A stretch of 25,247 nt of DNA from DATHVR01 sp035461175. Lineage in GTDB: Bacteria; Actinomycetota; Acidimicrobiia; Spongiisociales; ZC4RG35. The stretch spans positions 1 through 25,247 of the forward strand of contig DATHVR010000012.1 in assembly GCA_035461175.1 (NCBI GenBank), given 5' to 3'. The translations under genes and the position numbers were made by a program. The notes under the pieces were generated by a model. The model ran no database searches. It saw nothing but the letters and a program-made list of their open reading frames with translations, and was not told where the DNA came from. This document shows positions 7,996 to 14,999 of this stretch, piece after piece (position 1 is the first letter of the stretch; every line of letters begins with the position of its first letter).

Positions 7996-8001
7996 TAGTC
8001 T
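7996..8001 (+). promoter_or_regulatory. -10 box upstream of thrB
   Basis: TAGTCT, 9 nt before an ATG at 8011 that opens a short ORF overlapping the thrB start. Transcription is expected to begin near 8009-8011. Confidence 0.4.
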
Positions 8002-8010
8002 GCCCCCCGC

Positions 8011-8067
8011 ATGAACCCTGCTTGCCCCCTTTCCTCCGCCTCGCCCCGGATTCGTCCCCGTGGCTGA
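8011..8067 (+). CDS. possible 18-aa upstream ORF overlapping the thrB start
   Basis: ATG at 8011 opens an 18-codon ORF (MNPACPLSSASPRIRPRG) that ends in TGA at 8065-8067, 5 nt past the thrB GTG at 8060 and in another frame. The ATG is close behind a -10 box and could be translated as a leaderless start. It could couple ribosomes onto thrB, which lacks a convincing SD. It has no threonine codon and one isoleucine codon, so a classic threonine attenuator is not supported. It may be chance. Confidence 0.3.
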   Translation: MNPACPLSSASPRIRPRG

Positions 8068-8911
8068 GGCATCCGCTCCCGCCTCGTCGGCGAATCTCGG
8101 GCCCGGCTTCGACATCCTGGCCATGGCCCTCGAACTCCGGTGCCGGGTCTCGGCCGAGCCGGCCGCCACCTGGTCGATCGATCACGGCGAGGGTCATCAG
8201 CCCGATATCGACTCCGACGATGCCGTTCTCGCCGCCGCCAAGGCGGCGGTGGGGGAGGGGACACCGCTGGCGCTCAAGGTCGACAACGAGATCCCGATCG
8301 GCCGGGGGATGGGATCCTCGGCGGCTGCCCTGGCGGCCGGAGCCGGAGCCGCCCTGGCTGCGATCGGCGACGTCGTGGACCACGATCATGTGTTCCGTCT
8401 CGTCGCTGACCTCGAGGGCCATCCGGACAATGCCGCCGCCGCCGTCTACGGCGGACTGATCCTGGTACCGGCCGTCGGTCAGCCGCTGCGCCTCCCCATC
8501 CATCCAGGGATCCGCCCCGTGGTGGCGGTCCCCCGGGCCGTATTCCTCACCGCTCAGGCCCGTCTCGCCCTGCCCGACACCGTCACCAGGGAGGTGGCGA
8601 TGAGGACGGCAGCGCGGGTGGCCGCTCTCACGGCCGGGTTCGTGACCGGTGACGCTGCCATGTTCGCCCATGCCGGCGGCGACGAGATCCACGAGGAGCC
8701 CCGGTCGCGCCATCATCCCACCACGGCCGAAATGGTCAGGAGAGCCCGGGACGCCGGGGCTTTACACGCCGCCTGGTCGGGTTCGGGTCCGTCGGTGGTG
8801 GCCTTCGTCGATTCCGGGTCCCAGGAGAGAGTGGTGACGGCGATGACAAGTGCCGACACGAAGGTGCATGTGCTCGATGTCGCCACGCGTGGACTCGAGA
8901 TCTCGGCTTGA
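8060..8911 (+). CDS. thrB: homoserine kinase
   Basis: A 283-aa GHMP kinase that phosphorylates homoserine with ATP, the step before threonine synthase. It shows the family start ASSANLGPGFDILAMAL (about residues 8-24), the phosphate-binding GHMP motif PIGRGMGSSAAALAAG (about 83-98), HPDNAAAAVYGG (about 120-131) and the C-terminal AAWSGSGPSVVAF glycine motif. The length is close to the usual 290-310 aa. The start is GTG at 8060; the first conserved residue follows within ten codons, so no extension is needed. The other threonine genes (hom, thrC) are not in the window, so the gene is separated from the operon seen in many actinobacteria. Confidence 0.92.
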   Translation: MAEASAPASSANLGPGFDILAMALELRCRVSAEPAATWSIDHGEGHQPDIDSDDAVLAAAKAAVGEGTPLALKVDNEIPIGRGMGSSAAALAAGAGAALAAIGDVVDHDHVFRLVADLEGHPDNAAAAVYGGLILVPAVGQPLRLPIHPGIRPVVAVPRAVFLTAQARLALPDTVTREVAMRTAARVAALTAGFVTGDAAMFAHAGGDEIHEEPRSRHHPTTAEMVRRARDAGALHAAWSGSGPSVVAFVDSGSQERVVTAMTSADTKVHVLDVATRGLEISA

Positions 8912-8951
8912 CCTAAATGCGGGGGTCCACCAAGCTTATGGCATAGGTCCC

Positions 8952-8957
8952 TACGAT
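8952..8957 (+). promoter_or_regulatory. -10 box for the bS22 gene
   Basis: TACGAT, 13 nt before the ATG at 8971, followed by a purine-rich SD (GGAGAG at 8962-8967). This gives a short 5' leader rather than a leaderless start. Confidence 0.45.
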
Positions 8958-8970
8958 TTTCGGAGAGTTC

Positions 8971-9060
8971 ATGGGTTCACTCGTCAAGAAACGACGTAAG
9001 AAGATGTCCAAGCACAAGTACCGCAAGCGCCTCAAGGCCAACCGCCACAAGCGCAAGTGA
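8971..9060 (+). CDS. bS22-like tiny basic ribosomal protein (AURKAIP1/COX24 family)
   Basis: A 29-aa gene, easily missed because of its size. The product starts MGSLVKKRRKKMSKHKYRK and ends NRHKRK; about half its residues are Lys or Arg. It matches the pattern of the actinobacterial AURKAIP1/COX24-domain protein (MGSVIKKRRKRMSKKKHRK in mycobacteria), which was identified as ribosomal subunit protein bS22 bound in the small subunit near the decoding region. An SD (GGAGAG) precedes the ATG by a few bases, a -10 box lies upstream, and a strong GC hairpin with a short T run follows immediately. The gene is thus a compact monocistronic unit, as expected for a highly expressed ribosomal protein. 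Confidence 0.9.
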   Translation: MGSLVKKRRKKMSKHKYRKRLKANRHKRK

Positions 9061-9065
9061 TCACC

Positions 9066-9088
9066 AGGCCGACCCCCGGGGTCGGCCT
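9066..9088. terminator. Rho-independent terminator after the bS22 gene
   Basis: AGGCCGACC (9066-9074) pairs with GGTCGGCCT (9080-9088) around a 5-nt loop, followed by TTTCC. It begins 6 nt after the bS22 stop. It may also stop transcription from the convergent PAC2 gene. Confidence 0.8.
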
Positions 9089-9097
9089 TTCCATTTC

Positions 9098-9925
9098 TCA
9101 GGTGTCGCGCAGGTAGCGCTCGATCTCCTCCACCAACTCCTCACCCGGATCCTCCGAATCCAGACCCTCCGCTTCCAGCTGGCGGACATAGTCGGCCAGT
9201 TCGTCCGACTCATCGAGGGCGGCATCGATGTTCTGGCGGAATTCCGCCGACCTCGCCGCCAGCACCCCCAGATCCACGTCGAGGCCGGTGATCTCGATCA
9301 GCTTGCGCAACAGGGCCTCGGCACCGGGCGGATAGGTCTGGTTGGAGAGATAGTGAGGCACCGCCGCCCAGAGGCTGGTGGTCTCGATCTGGCGGTTGGC
9401 GAGCGCCTGGGTGATGACACCCACGATCCCGGTGGGACCTTCATAGCGAGAGGGGAGCAGGCCATGGTTGGCGATCATCCCCACCGACGAGGAGGATCCC
9501 ACCACCGGCACCGGAAGTGTGTGCGGCACCTGTCCGACAAAGGCGCCGAGGGTGATGGCCGCCTTGACGCCCAGCTCGACCAGCGCCGACGATAGCTCGC
9601 CCACGAAGCGCTTCCAGTTGTAGTTGGGCTCCTCGCCCATGACGACCACGACGTCCCGCTCCGGCAGTTTGACTACCAGCAACTCGGTGGTCGGCCACGT
9701 GATCTGGCGGACGCCCTCCTCGTCGAGTGACACCACCGGCCGGTTCACCTGGAAGTCGAAGAACGGGTCGGAGTCGAAACGACCCATGGTCTCGGCCTCG
9801 GCACCCTTGAGCAGATAGCGAGCGGCGTCGCTGGAGGAATCACCGGCGTCACCCCAGCCCGAGAAGGCCAGCACGGCGATCGGATCCCGGAGTTGCGGTC
9901 GGACGATCCACTCGAGAGAGTTCAT
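9098..9925 (-). CDS. PAC2-family protein
   Basis: A 275-aa protein of the PAC2 family (proteasome assembly chaperone 2-like), common in actinobacteria and archaea. Typical elements are the opening WIVRPQLRDPIAVLAFSGWGDAG, the segment ELLVVKLPERDVVVVMGEEPNYNW, the GAFVGQVPHTLPVPVVG stretch and the PTGIVGVITQALANR region. The acidic C-terminal end (SEDPGEELVEEIERYLRDT) follows a helical region from about 225. The family may act in ATP-independent protein assembly, but its bacterial function is not settled. The start is the ATG at 9925, which has GGAGG 5 nt upstream; a longer frame starting with TTG at 9961 has no SD. It lies 28 nt after the MscS gene, so the two are probably one transcript. Confidence 0.85.
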   Translation of the reverse strand: MNSLEWIVRPQLRDPIAVLAFSGWGDAGDSSSDAARYLLKGAEAETMGRFDSDPFFDFQVNRPVVSLDEEGVRQITWPTTELLVVKLPERDVVVVMGEEPNYNWKRFVGELSSALVELGVKAAITLGAFVGQVPHTLPVPVVGSSSSVGMIANHGLLPSRYEGPTGIVGVITQALANRQIETTSLWAAVPHYLSNQTYPPGAEALLRKLIEITGLDVDLGVLAARSAEFRQNIDAALDESDELADYVRQLEAEGLDSEDPGEELVEEIERYLRDT

Positions 9926-9953
9926 CGACCTCCAACCTACACCCGGGTCCTGG

Positions 9954-10799
9954 TTATCCAACGGGTCCCCCCTCGGGAGGGCGGGGATGGTGGAGCACCC
10001 GCTGGGGGAACGGGATCTCGATTCCGGCCGCGTCCAGGTGCCTCTTCACCGACCTGGCCACCTCGTCACGCACCTGCCACACCTTTGCCATCTGTGGCCG
10101 GTGCCAGAAATGGAGTGCGAAGTCGATCGAGGACTCACCGAACTCGAGGACGCGGGCGGTGGGAGCCGGCTCGGCCATCACCCCCTCCACCGCGGCGGTG
10201 GCCGACTCCAGAACGGATTTGGCCCGGTCGAGGTCGGTGGCGTAGGCGACGCCCACGATGAGGGTGGTGCGCCGGGTGGGGCGATCGGTGGTGTTGACGA
10301 TCGGGTTCTTCCATACCATCGCGTTGGGCAGGTAGACGGTTTCGCCGTCGAAGGTCGTCATCTGAACGGTGCGTAGGGTGATGTCGCGGACCACCCCTTC
10401 GTAGTCGTTGGTCATGACCTCGTCTCCGGGGCGCATCGGACGGCGCAACTGCATGCCCAGTCCGGCGATGAAGTTCTCGAGGATGTCCTGGAAGGCGAAG
10501 GCCAGGGCGATACCGATGAGACCAAGGGCGCCGAGCAGCGGGGCGATGGGGACGTTGACGCTGTTGAGGGCGTACACGAAGGCGAAAACCACGATCAGGT
10601 ACGCCCCGAATCGGGCCACCAGCCGGGAAGCGTGGGGCGAGGTGGAAATGCGGCTGAGGAGGCGCCCGAGCAGAGCCGAGACGAGCCGGGCGAGGATGAC
10701 CCCTCCGAGGATGATGCCACCGGCGATCAGCCAATCCATCGGAGTCAACCGGGACAGTGACTCGAGAGCCTCCTCGGCTTCTTCCTGGGCGTACACCAT
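9954..10799 (-). CDS. MscS-family mechanosensitive ion channel
   Basis: A 281-aa small-conductance mechanosensitive channel that should open under membrane tension to release solutes in hypo-osmotic shock. An N-terminal helical stretch is followed by three TMs: WLIAGGIILGGVILARLVSA (about 23-42), ARFGAYLIVVFAFVYALNSV (about 60-80) and the pore-lining Gly/Ala-rich TM3 LLGALGLIGIALAFAFQDI (about 88-106). Next comes the beta domain with MRPGDEV, VRDITLRTVQM and VYLPNAMVWKNPIVN, and an alpha-beta C-terminal domain ending in IEIPFPQRVLHH, the usual MscS tail. The start is the ATG at 10799, 7 nt behind a -10-like TACCTT; the upstream open frame overlaps the divergent coaE promoter and is not credible. 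Confidence 0.92.
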   Translation of the reverse strand: MVYAQEEAEEALESLSRLTPMDWLIAGGIILGGVILARLVSALLGRLLSRISTSPHASRLVARFGAYLIVVFAFVYALNSVNVPIAPLLGALGLIGIALAFAFQDILENFIAGLGMQLRRPMRPGDEVMTNDYEGVVRDITLRTVQMTTFDGETVYLPNAMVWKNPIVNTTDRPTRRTTLIVGVAYATDLDRAKSVLESATAAVEGVMAEPAPTARVLEFGESSIDFALHFWHRPQMAKVWQVRDEVARSVKRHLDAAGIEIPFPQRVLHHPRPPEGGPVG

Positions 10800-10806
10800 G
10801 GTCTTG

Positions 10807-10812
10807 AAGGTA
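10807..10812 (-). promoter_or_regulatory. -10 box for the MscS gene, leaderless type
   Basis: TACCTT on the minus strand, then 7 nt, then the ATG at 10799. It is divergent from the coaE promoter, with only 61 nt between the two start codons. Confidence 0.4.
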
Positions 10813-10844
10813 GTTCGGCTGTGCCAACTGCCCGGGATCCGCTC

Positions 10845-10850
10845 TAGAGT
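10845..10850 (+). promoter_or_regulatory. -10 box for coaE
   Basis: TAGAGT, 10 nt before the coaE ATG at 10861. The interval contains an AGAGTC/GACTCT inverted repeat (10846-10859) that might be an operator or chance. Confidence 0.35.
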
Positions 10851-10860
10851 CGTGACTCTT

Positions 10861-11421
10861 ATGACATGGTGGGTCGTTACCGGTGGGATCGGATCCGGCA
10901 AGAGCACCGTGACCAGGCTCGCCTCGGCGGCCGGCTACGCCACCATCGATGCCGACCTAGTCGGACACGACGTCCTTGCCGGTCCGGCTCGTACGGCCGT
11001 GGCGGCGCGCTGGCCGGAGGTGATGGTCGAGGGGCAGGTGGACCGCAAGGCCCTGGGCGCGATCGTCTTTTCCGACCGGCCCCAGTTGAAGGAACTCGAG
11101 GCGATCACTCACCCCCTGATCTCCGAAGAGCTCCGCTACCGGATGGCAGCCACCACCCGGGGGGTTCTGGAGCTGTCGGTTCCGATCCCTCTCGCCGGAG
11201 ACCTCCCCACCGTCGTGGTCGACGCCCCCGACGAGGTCCGGCACCAGCGTCTTCTCGACCGTGGCCTGAGCCCCGATCAGATCGAGGGACGGATGTCGAA
11301 GCAGCCCACCCGCCATGAGTGGCTGCAGATGGCCACCGTCGTGATCGACAACTCCGGTACCCCCGAAGACCTGCATCGGGCCGTCACCCGCTGGCTGCGC
11401 CTCATCTCCCGCGAGGGCTGA
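10861..11421 (+). CDS. coaE: dephospho-CoA kinase
   Basis: A 186-aa P-loop kinase for the last step of coenzyme A synthesis, ATP-dependent phosphorylation of the ribose 3'-OH of dephospho-CoA. It has the P-loop GGIGSGKST (residues 8-16), the conserved DADLVGHDV (about 30-38), EAITHPLI, and the lid-region pattern RHQRLLDRGLSPDQIEGRM with the adenine-binding K-Q near SKQPT. The final VVIDNSGTPEDL matches the family's I-x-N-x-G motif. Size is normal for actinobacterial enzymes without a C-terminal extra domain. The start is the ATG at 10861 just before the first beta strand; it follows a -10 box by 10 nt and has no SD, so it may be near-leaderless. Confidence 0.93.
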   Translation: MTWWVVTGGIGSGKSTVTRLASAAGYATIDADLVGHDVLAGPARTAVAARWPEVMVEGQVDRKALGAIVFSDRPQLKELEAITHPLISEELRYRMAATTRGVLELSVPIPLAGDLPTVVVDAPDEVRHQRLLDRGLSPDQIEGRMSKQPTRHEWLQMATVVIDNSGTPEDLHRAVTRWLRLISREG

Positions 11422-11424
11422 GCC

Positions 11425-11656
11425 GCGAACCTCAGGTTGGGCTGTACCGAGGCGTACAGAACTCTCTCAGGTTCGAGGGGGGATGCCGGCGGATGTGGTT
11501 CTCGAGAGACTTTCGTACCGTGGTGGTACAGCGGAACCTCGGGTTGGGCTGTACCGAGGGGGTCCAGAACTCTCTCAGGTTCGGGCGTGGATGCCGGCTG
11601 ATGTGGTTCTCGAGAGACTTTTGTACCGTGGTGGTACAGCGGAACCTCAGGTTCGC
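11425..11656. repeat. intergenic repeat array, two copies of ~107 bp plus a partial third
   Basis: Copies begin at about 11428, 11535 and 11643. The first two are similar through GGTTCTCGAGAGACTTT and GTACCGTGGTGGTACAGCGG; the third is cut off inside the last codons of copA. Each unit holds several inverted repeats: AACCTCAGGTT; CTGTAC...GTACAG (decayed in copy 2); TCTCGAGA; and GTACC-GTGGT-GGTAC. It fills the gap between convergent coaE and copA, so it may act as a terminator or as a mobile intergenic repeat. A continuous open frame through it gives repeated peptides, but these are most likely not translated. Confidence 0.85.
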
Positions 11657-13833
11657 GATCTGGGCTGGAAGCGGCGGAGGCGGAGGCTGTTGGTGACGAC
11701 CGAGACCGAAGAGAAGGCCATGGCGGCGGCGGCGATCATGGGGTCGAGGAAGCCGAAGGCGGCCAGCGGGATCGCCGCCACGTTGTAGGCGAAGGCCCAG
11801 AACATATTCTGGCGAATGGTTCCGAAGGTGCGAGACGCCAACTCCACGGCGGTGGGAACCAGGCTGGGATCCGAGGACATCAGGACCACTCCGCCCGCTT
11901 CGATGGCGACGTCGGTGCCGGACCCAACCGCCACCCCCAGGTCGGCGGTGGTGAGGGCGGGGGCGTCGTTGACGCCGTCGCCGACGAAGGCAACCGTCTT
12001 GCCGTCGGCCTGGAAGCGCCGCACCTCGGTGGCCTTGTCGGCGGGGAGTACCTCGGCGATGACCCGATCGATCCCGAGCTGGTCGGCGATCCGCTCGGCC
12101 GTGCGGCGGTTATCGCCCGTGATCATGGCGGTTTCGATGCCATCCGCGGCGAGGCGTCCCAGCGCGGCCCCGGCTTCCTCTCGCACCTCGTCGGCCACGG
12201 CGATGACGCCCCGGACTTCTCCCTCCCAGCCGGCGAGGAAGGCGGTCCGAGCCTCGCCCTCCAGGCGCTCGAGCTCGGCCTCCCATTTCGAGCCGACCAC
12301 CAATCCCCGGTCGGCGGCCAGCTTGGATTTTCCGACCACGACCTCGACGCCGTCCACCTCGCCCCGGACGCCCATGCCGGCGAAAGACTCCACCGTCACC
12401 GTCGACGACAGCGTCACCCCCTCCTCCTCGGCCCCGTCGGCAACCGCCCGTCCGATCGGGTGGCCGGAGACCGCCTCGACGGATCCGACCAGATAGAGGA
12501 AGCGGGAACGGTCCTCGTCGGTGACGACGTCGGTCAGGGCCATGACTCCGGTCGTGAGGGTTCCGGTCTTGTCGAACAGGACCATGTCGACCGAGGGCGC
12601 CCGCTCGAACACCTCGGGCGACTTGAAGAGGATCCCCATCTCGGCGCCGCGACCGCTTCCCACCATGATTGCGGTCGGGGTGGCCAGCCCCAGGGCACAC
12701 GGACAGGCGATGATGAGCACCGCCACCGCCGCTCGCATGGCGTCGGTGAGCGGGTTCCCGGTGATCAACCATGCCATCGCGGTGATGGCGGCGATGGCGA
12801 TGACGGTGGGGACGAAGAGGGAGGAAATGCGGTCGGCGAGTCTCTGCACCGGTGCCTTGGCTGCCTGGGCGTCCTCCACCAATCGGACGATTTGGGCGAG
12901 GGCGGTGTCCGATCCCACCCGGGCGGCGCGAACGAGCATCCGGCCCTGCTGGTTGACCGTCGCCCCAAACACCTCGTCGCCGGGTGCGTGGTCGACCGGC
13001 ATCGACTCGCCGGTGAGCATCGACTCGTCGACGGAACTGTTGCCTTCCACCACCAGGCCGTCGGTGGGAATCTTCTCCCCGGGCCGGACCACCATGACGT
13101 CGCCCGGCACGAGGGCCGACACCGCCACGGTGCGCTCGGATCCGTCGACCAGGATGCGGGCTTCCTTCGCCCCGAGTTCGGCCAGTCGCTGAAGGGCGGT
13201 GGAGGCCCTCCCCTTGGCCCTTGCCTCGAGTGCCCGTCCCAGCGTTATGAGGGTGACGATCATCGCCGCCGTCTCGAAGAACGGCATCTCCTGGGCGAAC
13301 ACCGCCCAGATCGAGTATCCGTAGGCCACGAGCGAGCCCATCGAGATCAGGGTGTCCATGGTGGCGGTGCGGGCCCGCAGTTGCTTGAAGGCGGTGCGAT
13401 GGAACTGGAGGCCGGCCCAGAGCACAACCGGAGTGGCCAGGATCCACTGGAGGATCGAATTCCAGGTGGCGTGGGGGAGTGCCATCGCCAGCACCATGAG
13501 CGGCGCGGACAGGATCGCCGCCACCCAGAAGCGACGCCACTGGACCCGGGCCTCGGCGTCGAACGTCTCGGTGAGGCTGCGCCGTTCGCTGTCGTCGGTG
13601 CGCAGCGTCAATTCGTAGCCGATTGTCCGTACCGCCTCGGCCAACGAGGTGGCGTCGGCACCCTCGGCCGCCCGAACCGTGGCCGAGCGTCCGGCCAGGT
13701 TGACCGAGGCTGCCTCGACACCATCCTGGCGACCGAGGACCCGCTCGATCCGACTGGCGCAGGATGCACACGTCATTCCGTCGACCTCGAAGGTGAGCAC
13801 GTCGGTGGCGTCGGGATGGGTGGTCTGGTTCAC
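11647..13833 (-). CDS. copA: copper-exporting P1B-type ATPase
   Basis: A 728-aa heavy-metal ATPase that pumps Cu(I) out of the cytoplasm. It has one N-terminal metal-binding domain with MTCASC (Cys22, Cys25); two leading TMs and further membrane pairs; an actuator domain with the TGES loop (SMLTGESMPVD); the CPC metal site in TM6 (Cys377-Pro-Cys379); the phosphorylated Asp421 in DKTGTLTTG; the HP motif (SGHPIG); and GDGVNDAPAL near residue 615. CPC plus the C-terminal membrane MxxSS motif (MAFSSVSVV) point to Cu(I) transport. The start is GTG at 13833, one base after the copZ stop, so translation is coupled. The last codons overlap the partial third unit of the downstream repeat array. Confidence 0.93.
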   Translation of the reverse strand: MNQTTHPDATDVLTFEVDGMTCASCASRIERVLGRQDGVEAASVNLAGRSATVRAAEGADATSLAEAVRTIGYELTLRTDDSERRSLTETFDAEARVQWRRFWVAAILSAPLMVLAMALPHATWNSILQWILATPVVLWAGLQFHRTAFKQLRARTATMDTLISMGSLVAYGYSIWAVFAQEMPFFETAAMIVTLITLGRALEARAKGRASTALQRLAELGAKEARILVDGSERTVAVSALVPGDVMVVRPGEKIPTDGLVVEGNSSVDESMLTGESMPVDHAPGDEVFGATVNQQGRMLVRAARVGSDTALAQIVRLVEDAQAAKAPVQRLADRISSLFVPTVIAIAAITAMAWLITGNPLTDAMRAAVAVLIIACPCALGLATPTAIMVGSGRGAEMGILFKSPEVFERAPSVDMVLFDKTGTLTTGVMALTDVVTDEDRSRFLYLVGSVEAVSGHPIGRAVADGAEEEGVTLSSTVTVESFAGMGVRGEVDGVEVVVGKSKLAADRGLVVGSKWEAELERLEGEARTAFLAGWEGEVRGVIAVADEVREEAGAALGRLAADGIETAMITGDNRRTAERIADQLGIDRVIAEVLPADKATEVRRFQADGKTVAFVGDGVNDAPALTTADLGVAVGSGTDVAIEAGGVVLMSSDPSLVPTAVELASRTFGTIRQNMFWAFAYNVAAIPLAAFGFLDPMIAAAAMAFSSVSVVTNSLRLRRFQPRSRT

Positions 13834-13834
13834 G

Positions 13835-14065
13835 TCACTCCTGATCGGGGACCTCGTAGCCGACCTCTTCGATGGCGGCCTTGATCTGGTCCATATCTAC
13901 GGCGGCGGCGTCATAAGCGAGATTGACCCGACGGGGCTCGATCTCGACATCGACTGTGGCTACCCCGGCGAGGGCGCCCACGGCGCCTTCGATGCTCTGC
14001 TTGCAGTGGCCACAGGAGATGTCGGGAACGACGAGTGTGGCGGTGGTGAGACTGGAGTCGGTCAT
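13835..14065 (-). CDS. copZ: CopZ-like copper chaperone (HMA domain)
   Basis: A 76-aa single heavy-metal-associated domain. The metal motif is PDISCGHCKQS (CxxC at about residues 18-21); the rest, including VATVDVEIEPRRVNLAYD and IKAAIEEVGYEV, follows the ferredoxin-like HMA fold. It should carry Cu(I) to the ATPase encoded 1 nt downstream. Two starts are possible: the ATG at 14074, which overlaps the csoR stop as ATGA, and the ATG at 14065. I chose 14065 because the SD GGAGGG (14075-14080) is 9 nt upstream of it but directly abuts the other. Confidence 0.9.
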   Translation of the reverse strand: MTDSSLTTATLVVPDISCGHCKQSIEGAVGALAGVATVDVEIEPRRVNLAYDAAAVDMDQIKAAIEEVGYEVPDQE

Positions 14066-14070
14066 TGGGA

Positions 14071-14370
14071 TCATCCCTCCGGTAGCGGGGTGGTGGGTCC
14101 GGTCACCGCCGCCGTGTACTTCATCGTCTCCATCAATTCGTCGACGATCTGGGCGGTGCGCCCTTCCGACACGGCATGAGTAACACAGGTTTCCAGGTGG
14201 TTCTGGAGCAGGATCCGGTTGACCCGTTCCAGTGATGCCTGGAGGGCGGACACCTGCTTCATGATCTCGGGGCAGTAGCGCTCATCCTCCACCATCTTGA
14301 TGACGGCGTCGAGGTGGCCTCGAACAGTTTTGAGGCGGTTCAGGGCCGAGAGTTTGTGCTCCGACTTCAT
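14071..14370 (-). CDS. csoR: CsoR-family copper-sensing repressor
   Basis: A 99-aa all-helical repressor of the CsoR/RcnR family. The Cu(I) ligand set is complete: Cys33 (ERYCPEIM), His58 and Cys62 (QNHLETC), the C-H-C pattern that separates CsoR from the nickel, formaldehyde and sulfide sensors. The opening helix LSALNRLKTVRGHLDAVIKM is typical. Apo-CsoR should bind the palindrome at 14402-14418 and let go when Cu(I) binds, inducing csoR-copZ-copA. The start is the ATG at 14370: the frame is open further upstream, but this is where the family alignment begins, and a -10 box lies 7 nt before it. The stop overlaps the alternative copZ start. Confidence 0.92.
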   Translation of the reverse strand: MKSEHKLSALNRLKTVRGHLDAVIKMVEDERYCPEIMKQVSALQASLERVNRILLQNHLETCVTHAVSEGRTAQIVDELMETMKYTAAVTGPTTPLPEG

Positions 14371-14377
14371 GCCCGTG

Positions 14378-14383
14378 AGTGTA
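14378..14383 (-). promoter_or_regulatory. -10 box of the copper operon, leaderless type
   Basis: TACACT on the minus strand, then 7 nt, then the csoR ATG. The CsoR-like palindrome lies 18 bp further upstream, over the expected -35 position. Confidence 0.5.
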
Positions 14384-14401
14384 GTCCTCCCGCCGTCCCT
14401 C

Positions 14402-14418
14402 CCCCACCCGGGGTGGGG
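14402..14418. promoter_or_regulatory. probable CsoR operator
   Basis: CCCCACCC-G-GGGTGGGG, a perfect 8-bp inverted repeat with a 1-nt centre. It is located about 32-48 bp upstream of the predicted csoR transcription start, so a bound repressor would cover the -35 region. G/C-tract palindromes of this kind are the known targets of CsoR proteins. Confidence 0.65.
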
Positions 14419-14484
14419 TCTCAAACATTTGCTCCCCCAGTTCCTGAGCGCTGCTGCCGGGCCTGCAATCGGTTGGAGATAGGC

Positions 14485-14516
14485 GGAGGCCCCGGCCGGG
14501 GGGGACCGGGGCCTCC
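14485..14516 (-). terminator. strong GC hairpin downstream of the small Cys/His gene
   Basis: GGAGGCCCCGG (14485-14495) pairs perfectly with CCGGGGCCTCC (14506-14516), an 11-bp stem with a 10-nt loop. It lies about 90 nt past the stop of the 14607-14804 gene and before the copper promoter, so it separates the two minus-strand units. No T tract. Confidence 0.65.
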
Positions 14517-14606
14517 TGAATGGGTGCCGCAGTGTCGGGGGAGGGGGAGAGAACCTGAAACCGCGACACCCAAGATTGAGCTTAGTTGTTGTCGACCGCC
14601 ACGTGT

Positions 14607-14804
14607 CTAGCTCGTGCCCTCGGCGACGATCCGGCCCCTCACTCTAGGGAACTTCACAGGAGCGTGCACATGGCAATATTCCCGTTTGTTGTACATACTC
14701 AGTTTGGTCTCGCAATCGGGGTCGGCGCAAACCCGGCCCGCCGCGTAGTGGCGGGACGCACGTGTGATGCCCTTGATGGCCTTGCCTTTCAAGGTGTCAC
14801 TCAT
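14607..14804 (-). CDS. small Cys/His (zinc-finger-like) protein, unknown function
   Basis: A 65-aa protein. Residues 26-47 contain C-x4-C-x12-C-x2-H within RVCADPDCETKLSMYN and REYCHVH, a spacing that suggests one zinc site. The N-terminal part (TLKGKAIKGITRASRHY) is basic and could contact nucleic acid. I recall the C...C.T.LS.YN....C..H pattern in short actinobacterial proteins, but cannot name a characterised family, so a regulatory or RNA/DNA-binding role is only a guess. The start is the ATG at 14804, which has AAAGGAGG 5 nt upstream, a near-perfect SD; the longer open frame to 14933 is not needed. The next gene upstream ends 195 nt away, and that gap shows no other gene. Confidence 0.75.
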   Translation of the reverse strand: MSDTLKGKAIKGITRASRHYAAGRVCADPDCETKLSMYNKREYCHVHAPVKFPRVRGRIVAEGTS

Positions 14805-14999
14805 GAGACCCTCCTTTCTTCCGGTCCGTTGGTGTTCAACGCTCCGGAGTCTCGGGACATTCCCCCTATCGAGATGGGAGAAATCCTCCCGAAGCTCGCC
14901 ATCGGTGGTATCTGTCCACGCCCACGATGCCAACCGGGTGGTAAAGCTCTCGTAAAGCGTTCTCGGTTGAGACGCTCCGAAGCTCGAAAGGGTTCCCGG

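Noticed and set aside
11425..11656. CRISPR array
   Set aside because: Only two units of about 107 bp, similar throughout, with no repeat/spacer alternation and no cas gene in the window.
11319..11788. ORFs through the intergenic repeats giving repeated peptides (WFSRDF, TVVVQRN)
   Set aside because: The repetition comes from the DNA repeat; the frame begins inside coaE and ends inside copA antisense, with no SD.
12110..13771. 553-codon second minus-strand frame and 474-codon plus-strand frame across copA
   Set aside because: Both are shadows of the copper ATPase, which has all P-type ATPase motifs in its own frame.
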